In this document: positions 57,131 to 64,000 of the stretch, one piece after another | How the letters are laid out: each line of letters opens with the position of its first letter | How positions within the stretch are numbered: position 1 is the stretch's first letter | Assembly (NCBI GenBank): GCA_947095585.1 | Contig: OX352763.1 | Span: 28,197,462 to 28,261,461 of the forward strand | Direction of reading: 5' to 3' | Source of the DNA: Nephrocerus scutellatus | Taxonomy: Eukaryota; Arthropoda; Insecta; Diptera; Pipunculidae | Length of the DNA stretch: 64,000 nt | The notes under the pieces: generated by a model | Seen by the model: only the letters and a program-made list of their open reading frames with translations | What the model was told of the DNA's origin: nothing | Database searches by the model: none | Made by a program: the position numbers and the translations under genes

Positions 57131-57239
57131 TCACGGATATGTAACTTCTACGCAAACACTACGCGGGTGAACAAAACCTTTTACTACTAACCCTAAATCG
57201 CGATCAAACGGATTTAAACTTATATATGTAGGCTAAAAT

Positions 57240-60160
57240 TGCAAGTGCGAAGTGCAAGTCTCAGTGACGTGGGTTAGCACCTCGTTAGACACAACGTTAG
57301 ACACAACGCCTCGGATAAGTAATGATCGAATAATGACGACTTTTGGCTATTGTACCCGGACTAAGATTCGTTTGTGGAATGTGAGGACGCTCCTTGACTC
57401 AGGGAGTGAAGGACCTCAAAATGCCAGATTTCTTCAACTGGAACGTGCGTTTCTTCGATATAATTTGGACATACTGGGAGTGAGTGAAATAAGATGGTTC
57501 GACGTGCTACTTTACTCCGACAAACCCTCCGGCACTCCTCGTGAATCTGGAGTGGGTCTGCTGCTAACGCCAACAGCACGCAGAGGCCTAATTTCCTGGC
57601 ACCCACATGGTGATAGGATCTTATCGGCCAGCTTTCGAACAAGAGTACGGCGCGTCACGATCATACAAAGTTACGCCCCAACGAATCCTTCGACTGGGGA
57701 TGAAAAAGACAACTTCTACAATCAGCTAAGCGCTGTATTCAATGCAACGCCGAACATATTGTCATCGTGATGGGGGACTTGAATGCCAAGGTAGGCAACG
57801 ACAACGAATGACTTAGACATGTGATTGGGAAGCACGGCCTTGGCGAACGAAATGACAATAGTGAAAGATTTGTTGATTTCTGAAACACCAACCACCTTGT
57901 CATTGGAGGCACCATGTTTGAGTATAAGACCTGCCACAAAGTCAGCTGGGTGTCAACTGACAGGCAATCATCATCCAACCAAATCGACCATGTGGCGATC
58001 AGACGACGTTTTAGGAGCTGTCTTTTAGACGTCCGAAACAGACGAGGAGCCCACATGGTACGGGATCATCACATTATGGTAGCTACTATCCAGTTACGTA
58101 CAGCATCAGTACAAAGAATCCGCAATATCATCCGAATAACATCGACCGGCTAAAGATCTCCTCAGTACACCAACAATTAAGGGATCATTTATCGCAAGGA
58201 GTGGAAGCAATCATCAGCTCACTGCCGACAACCATCCAAGAACATTGGAAAGCTGTGAAAAATGTTTTCACATCTGGAGCGGAAAGTATTGTTGGTAGAA
58301 GCCAGGCAAAGCACAGCACGTGGCTAACCGAAGATACCTAGGGCGGTAAGCTACTTAAAGCAGCAGCGACGATCAAGCTAGGGTCCCTATATCGAAGCAA
58401 AATGAGAGAAGTGCAGCGTAGTGTAAGACGTAAATAACGTTATTAATAGTCTGGCCTCAAAAGCAGAGGAAGCAGCGAGCAAGTGCGATACCAGAACCGG
58501 TTACAGAATCACCAAAGTGCTGATGGTCACCGCTCTAGCCAACATCCGGTGAAAGGTCTAGATGGTGCCGTACTCGTTTCAGATGAGGATCAGCTCAAGC
58601 GATGGAAGGAGCATTTCTCTACGGTCCTTAACCGTGTATTCGCTAACGATATGCACCCAAATCAAACGGTGCTGCCGGAAGTAACAATTTCCCGAATTCG
58701 CACCTCAGCTCCCAGTAAAGATGAGATCGCTACCGCGATCAACGCACTAAAGAACAACAAGTCGGTAGGACTAGATGGTATACCCGCAGAGCTTCTGCGT
58801 GCCGCTCCAAAGACATCAGCAGAGCTTTTATATCCTCTTGTTGAAAGAGCTTGGGAGGAAGAAAGTTTCCCCGACGAGTGGAAGAAGGGAATGATTGTCA
58901 AGTTCCCTAAAAAAGGTATTTGCGTTCTTCCTGCAGTTGCAAAGGTAATAGCCAAAGTAGTACTTGAGCGAATTAAGGAACATCTGGAAGATACACTCTA
59001 TGCCGAACAAGCAGGTTTCCGCACTGGATCTTCCTGTGTAGACCACAAAAACACCCTGCGGATCATTATTGAACAGTGCGTTGAATTCCGGTCACCACTG
59101 CACCTGCTGTTCATAGATTTTGAGAAGGCGTTTGACAGTGTCAACAGACAGTTTATCTGGCTCGCGTTGCGCAGGAGAGGTATACCCGATAAACTAATAG
59201 CTATTATTAAAGCAACCTATGATGACTCTAAATGTCATGTGCTGCATAGAGGAAAGCTGTCAGAGGAATTCGAGATCCTAAGTGGGGTACGACAAGGTTG
59301 CATTCTATCGCCGATACTTTTTTTGTTGGTGATTAGCGATGTACTTCGCGCAGCTTTATCTACTGGAAACGGTGGAATTCGTTGGACTCTTACATCTTAA
59401 CTCAAACATCTGGACTACGCTGACGACGTTTATTTACTCTCACACAGGATTATGGAGCTGCACCAAATGACAGCAAATGTGGAAAGGGAGGCAAATGTTG
59501 CGGGTTTGAAGATGAAGATGCCAAAACAAAAATCGTCAACCTCGGCACTAACTCGGTAAATCAAGTTAACATTGATAGACCACCGGTAGAGAATTTCCAA
59601 TATCTTGGAAGTATTGTCTCGACCGCAGGTGGAACTGAACAGGACATTGTCAACCGAATCGGCAAAGCAAAATTAGTGTTTGGAATGATGTCCATGATAT
59701 GGCGAAGCAATGCGATCAGCTTAAACACCAAGCTGCGACTGTTCCGTTCAAATGTTGAAGCTGTGCTGTTGTATGGGTGCAACACTTGGAAGGTGACCGC
59801 TACTATCACAAAAAGATTACAAACGTTCGTAAATAGGTGCCTAAGGGCCATCTTTAGGGTTTTCTGGGCTAACCGTATCTCTAACGAACATCTTTACCAG
59901 AGAACGGGTCAGGAAACAATAAGCACAACCATCAAACGACAGAAGTGGCAGTGCTTGACAGGCGACAGTTTCATAGCAAACTACGCAATGAAATGGAATC
60001 CGTTATCTCAGGATGGTAGAAGAACGCGTCGTCCGAGAAATACATGGCGTAGAACAGTTGAGAAGGAGTCACGGCAATTGGGGAAGAGTTGGAGCGTGCT
60101 GAATCTCATTGCCAGGAACCGCACGGGCCCTAGGGCTACAAGGGGATACAGGACATAAGA
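57240..60160 (+). pseudogene. LINE-B (RTE-like), most complete copy: endonuclease and RT, broken
   Basis: 57252-57770 encodes the APE endonuclease start (TKIRLWNVRTLLDSG, NLDILGVSEIRWFD, RVTIIQSYAPTNPSTGDEKD). A frame change at ~57765 leads into IVIVMGDLNAKVGNDN and QIDHVAIRRR. 58483-59400 encodes the RT (NNKSVGLDGIPAELLR, QAGFRTGSSCVDH, LHLLFIDFEKAFDSVN, SGVRQGCILSPILFLLVISD) and stops at a TAA (59398-59400), five codons before an intact Y-A-D-D box (59416-59427). 59676-60158 encodes the C-terminus (LYGCNTWKVTATITKRLQTF, RRPRNTWRRTVEKESRQLGK). Inactive. Its 5' side lies ~110 bp from the DUF4806 start codon, head to head. Confidence 0.9.
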
Positions 60161-60164
60161 AGAA

Positions 60165-60510
60165 GATACAAGCTTTTGGTGTATAAGACAATGTTCATAC
60201 TAGTAATTAGATATGGATTCGAGACTTGGGTGCTTACCAAAAAGTACTCTCCGACACTTTATCCGCGTTCGAAATCTACAAGAGTTACCGCGAAGTCGCA
60301 TCGTGAAGAGAATTAAGCTTTATAGGCTCCGGTGGGCAGGACACCTAGCTTGAAAGAGCAAATAGGATTCTGCACGGAAGAACTTATGGAAGAATCGTGG
60401 CAGTCTTAGCGAGAAGGATGAGTTCGATCAGGACGCTTAGAAAATTCGGCTCGGCTCAAAATCGGGACCGGCTGAGAGATTTTTTGCGGAAAGCCATGAT
60501 GAGGTGATGA
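60165..60510 (+). pseudogene. LINE-A 3' fragment fused to the LINE-B 3' end
   Basis: CAAGCTTTTGGTGTATAAGA, TATGGATTCGAGACTTGGGT and the terminal AAAATCGGGACCGGCTGAGA match 49288-49690. Starts within ~15 bases of the LINE-B end. Confidence 0.75.
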
Positions 60511-61460
60511 TCATCACTGTGCGGTCAATTGGACAACAGAATTATTAGAGCACATTCTCTGTGGAGTGTTTTGCTGTCGTGTGGTGTCTGTCTTTCAGAG
60601 AGATACTACCTGCACCAAGGGAAACCTTTGATACAAAAGACGTTGGTTGGTCTGGTCCCAGTATCGGTAGGGCACTTTACAAAAAAACTCAAAACACATT
60701 CTGACCGAATCAACGGAATAGAAACGCTCATCGGTACGAAAAGTAATTAACAATTCAGGTCAAATTGTCACTTAGTTCAAATATATTTGTTTTTAGTTTA
60801 CACATATATCAGACAATCATTGCGTTTATTTAGCTATGATAATACACACAGAGGTATGAGAACATCTTTCGTACGTACATACCAACTACTAATAAATACT
60901 AGAACAAATTGTCTACTAATAATCAAAAAATATAAAAACATTTTAGAAAAATAAATCTTGGTTAAGAAAATAACAAAAAAAGGTAAGGCGTAAAAGTATA
61001 AAATTCGTAAAGGATTAAATGTTGAACATTTGTTTCTTTGTAAGTTTGTTGGTTTAAAACGAACCGAGGAGGTGGAGGAGAATAAAAAACTAAGTATAGA
61101 ATAAGAACAACCTTGCGAAGAAGGTTTTCCATTTCATTGATGGGAACATATAAGTTATCTAAAATGTAACTAAAACTAATGTGAATACAAAGCAATCAAT
61201 GATTATAAAAGTAAATGACTTGAGTTGAGGGTAATACCTAATATTTATTGGCAATCTTCTAACGATACTTAGCTAACTTATCATAATACGATACGATAAT
61301 GAATAATGGTAAATGTTTAATGTTTAAAGAAATATATATATATATATATAACAAATGTTCGTTATTTTTTTTCTTTTGACTAATTCAGCGTTGGACGATT
61401 GTTCAATTGATTTAGAGTTGACTCTTTGAGATGACCATCGGTGACAGTGCGCCACCGCTT
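60511..61460. other. Spacer, no supported gene
   Basis: AT-rich with (TA)n at 61332-61350; may be 3' UTR of the zinc-finger exon (minus strand) at its right part. Confidence 0.4.
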
Positions 61461-61466
61461 TTCGAG

Positions 61467-61675
61467 TCAATTCTCAGTTTTCACTGTTGTCTTTTGCTCG
61501 TGTGATATTCGGATGTGCTCGCGCAAACTGTATTTGTTTTTGAAATTCTTATGGCAGAGTTCGCATCGTCTAGGCGGTTGTGGTGTATGCTGAGTTCGAA
61601 TATGTCTCCAAAGATTAACGGTCGTTATAACCATTTTGCAAAACTGACATTCTGTCCACTTATTATTTGGCAAAT
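61467..61675 (-). CDS. 3'-terminal exon with two C2H2 zinc fingers (alternative exon 2)
   Basis: Acceptor ATATTTTTAG then AT|TTGCCA: first codon (G)AT completed from the upstream exon, the same phase as 52469-52689. Encodes DLPNNKWTE, finger CQFCKMVITTVNLWRHIRTQ, linker HTPQPPRR, finger CELCHKNFKNKYSLREHIRI, and ends HEQKTTVKTEN-stop. Reads as a mutually exclusive last exon of the same BTB zinc-finger locus. Finger one has 11 rather than 12 residues between Cys and His, a spacing that can occur in this class. The upstream common exon is outside the window to the right. Confidence 0.8.
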
Positions 61676-61985
61676 CTAAAAATATAACAACAAAAGAGAG
61701 GGGATTTTATTAGTTTTTCTTTTTCTTTCTTTGATTTTCGTTTATACATTTAGTCGACATTTTTAATCTTTTGGAGACATATTCGGCACTACCGTCAAAA
61801 CACATTTGAATTGGTAAGTAATTTCATTTTAAAATAAAAAAGCAAACAACCAACATTTTAAATATCTAAATTGCAGAAGCTGCAAGTGTAAAGTTAAAAA
61901 CACAATAATTTAAAGTTTATCAAGTGAGGTTGTTAGGTATTTTTGAAAAAAATAGCAAACCTACAAATTGAATTTATAACAGATA
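61676..61985. other. Intron sequence upstream of zinc-finger exon 2
   Basis: T-rich pyrimidine tract on the minus strand before the acceptor; no further exon recognised. Confidence 0.4.
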
Positions 61986-62500
61986 CTAGCTTTTCCCAGG
62001 CGCTCCGCCACACGCACACATGAATCACCGCCTTGACATCACTACCCCGGAAGTGTTGTACTATTGCCTAAACCTAAACAAAGCGACACCTTGATCTTAT
62101 TTTGTTAAGACGCATATTCTGTGAAAGTTTAGGCATAATCGGTTGTCTAGTTTTTGAGTTCTAGTGTCGTATTACAAACCAACATACATTCATTTTTATA
62201 TACATATATAGATTATAGTACGTACAAAGCAGCGCAGCACATGTCATTATGATGCCGCTATATGGCGTGATGTTCGTACAGCATAGAAAGCAGCGCAGCG
62301 AACAGTGCAACACACAATCATTATGATGCGCGACCGTTTTTTCGTCGATTTTAGTTAGATTAGTCGTCACACGAAAGGCTCTTTTATTTAAACAGGAAAA
62401 TATACAACCTATGTTCACCCTGAAAGTCCATTCTAAATATTGGTAAAAGAATTTTTGAAATCGGTCCAGTAGTTTCGAAGATTACCTCCTACATACAAAC
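61986..62500 (+). repeat. Dispersed repeat family Q, copy 2 (uninterrupted)
   Basis: Head TAGCTTTTCCCAGGCGCTCC, body as in 48285-48960, tail AAATCGGTCCAGTAGTTTCG. Serves as the empty-site reference for the MITE at 48563. Confidence 0.75.
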
Positions 62501-62509
62501 CAATATTCA

Positions 62510-62945
62510 TCATCATCATATTTGGCTCTACAACCGCGGTCCGGTCCTGGCCTCCAGCAAAAAGTCTCTCCACCGTTCCCGATTTCGAGCCGATGTCATC
62601 TAGTTTGGCATCCCTAAACTCTGGACGTCCTGGTCTACGCCATCCTTCCAGCGTAGGTTTGGCCGGCCTCGCTGTCGTGTTCCATAAATCCTACCGCACA
62701 GGACTTTTCGAGCAGGATCCTCTTGGCTCATGCGAGCTAGGGGTCCTGCCCACCGGAGCCTACCGAGCTTAATTTTCTTCACGATGTTGACATCGCGGTA
62801 ACGTTCGTAGACCTCATCATTATAAAGTCTCCGGAATCGTTCTTCCTCACATACGGGGCCAGCAATTCTCTGTAAGAGTTTTCTCTCGAACGCGGGTAAG
62901 AGGTCAGAATGCTTTTTGCTAAGCACCCAAGGATCTTAAGCACTC
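62510..62945 (-). pseudogene. LINE-A 3' fragment (RT C-terminus)
   Basis: Minus frame 62926-62600 reads FERKLLQRIAGPVCEEERFR, IKLGRLRWAGPLARMSQEDP, RQRGRPNLRWKDGVDQDVQS, the conserved end of the family protein, followed by the 3' terminus CGGTCCGGTCCTGGCC (62540, plus-strand 5'-ACCGCGG...). Confidence 0.85.
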
Positions 62946-63195
62946 CAAAATTTTTACAAAAAGTGTTTCAATCGGAGACACACATGTGTATAAAATTTCA
63001 AGAAAATCAGGTAATTTTTTTAAAATTTTGTATGGGGCCTTCCGACACCGGGGCCCGATTACTCCACAGAATTTAATAAAAGTGTTCGTTTTTTACCGAT
63101 ATCAATCGTTCATTTGCCGTTCAATCGTTTTCTGGCTGGCTAAGGTGATCGGTGGGTGAAGGAGAGTCAGTGTAAGGGGCTCGGTTTATGTAGGG
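62946..63195. other. Spacer
   Basis: No feature recognised. Confidence 0.4.
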
Positions 63196-63199
63196 TCAG

Positions 63200-64000
63200 A
63201 AGTTCAGTTTTTTATAATTTGCGCACGCATTCGCACCCTTATAATGCTCGGTTATATGCTTGGCACAACGTGGCCATTAAGGAAATGGAGGAGACAACAG
63301 GAGATGTCTATGAGGATGTGTTTTGAGTGCCTGTTGATCATAGTGATGTGGAAAGACCTCTGTCTTCGCAGAGCATTCGACATACGTGCTGTACGGTTGA
63401 AAACGAATCTCTGTACTTAACTGTAGGTCCAAAGAGCGACACGAGCATTGCGGTTGAATTCAAGGAGAGATGGCATGCAACTGGCTATTTCACTTGAGCA
63501 CCGCTGGTGGAAGAAACGATAAAACAGTGAGAATCTGGAAATGATCCTGCGGTGTTCAAGCGAATCTATTGATTTCGCAATGTTTTCGTCACCGAAAAGT
63601 TTTATTTCGCGGTTTTGTATTCTATCTAGTTGATGCAAGGTAGTTTGAGGTGCACCAGACCAGATATGACAATTATACTCAAGATTAGGGCGAATAAAAG
63701 CCTTGTAGATAGTGGAGGGACTAAAGAATTTCTTTCACCGGGTTAGAAAACCTAAACATTTCGCAGTATAAATATCTGGTCATTCCATTGAAGCTTGTCG
63801 TAAACGCACATACCGAAAATTGCAAATTTTTCAGTTTACTCGATGTAAGTGCCGCTCATGGATAAAGCAGTGGATTTAAGATTCGCTTAGACACTGGAGC
63901 CAGCTTTGTGTTTTGGAAGCGTTAAATTCTACTCGATTATTTTATTCGTTTTATTATGCTGTCCATGTCAGAATTTAACATGCTTATCATACTTAGTTGT
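63200..64000 (-). pseudogene. LINE-D 3' part, runs off right edge
   Basis: Starts (plus strand) TTTTTTATAATTTGCGCACGC. Minus frame 63638-63417 reads LDRIQNREIKLFGDENIAKS, LEHRRIISRFSLFYRFFHQR. Further RT thumb text (KCLGFLTR...) in other frames up to the window edge. Confidence 0.8.

Overview
The window looks like a repeat-rich piece of a higher-fly genome. A tephritid-type fruit fly is my best inference; no sequence comparison was possible. Support comes from dipteran-style proteins (FASTKD/RAP, BTB-psq, BTB-type zinc-finger exons), very short introns (54-74 bp) with canonical GT/AG sites, AT-rich spacers, and many decayed insect LINE and mariner copies. There is no operon, Shine-Dalgarno site or CRISPR.

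Host genes. (1) 1-957, plus strand: the 3' end of a mitochondrial FAST-kinase-domain/RAP protein. (2) 4286-6195, minus: a complete five-exon BTB plus pipsqueak-HTH transcription factor, 551 aa. (3) 42922-43939, minus: an unrecognised four-exon gene, about 273 aa. (4) 47770-52064, plus: serine hydroxymethyltransferase, with a mitochondrial-leader exon and an internal cytosolic start. (5) 52469-52689 and 61467-61675, minus: two C2H2 zinc-finger 3'-terminal exons with identical splice phase, probably alternative ends of one gene whose common exons lie right of the window. (6) 56406-57130, minus: a complete three-exon DUF4806 gene lying between those two exons.

Mobile DNA fills most of the rest. 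Four LINE families recur; the letters are mine. LINE-A is an APE-endonuclease/RT element, LINE-B is RTE-like, LINE-C is R1/LOA-like with RNase H, and LINE-D is jockey/CR1-like. Every copy is truncated or broken. There are also mariner remnants, two copies of a tRNA-derived SINE (6256-6430 and 19185-19375), a 263-bp MITE inside the Shmt intron, and two further dispersed families (P and Q).

Tandem DNA: a 118-bp satellite with a two-monomer higher-order pattern (21706-22295), a 127-135-bp satellite (22303-22650, 33230-34110, trace at 31480-31690), and three loci of AAAAGACC-type degenerate arrays. A strong heat-shock-element plus TATA arrangement lies at 1950-1993 without an obvious gene.

Layout: 1-6.2 kb host genes; 6.2-42.7 kb almost entirely repeats and non-coding spacers; 42.9-52.1 kb host genes; 52.4-61.7 kb zinc-finger gene 3' region invaded by LINEs; 62-64 kb repeats. 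Apart from the likely shared zinc-finger locus, the host genes are neighbours and not a pathway.
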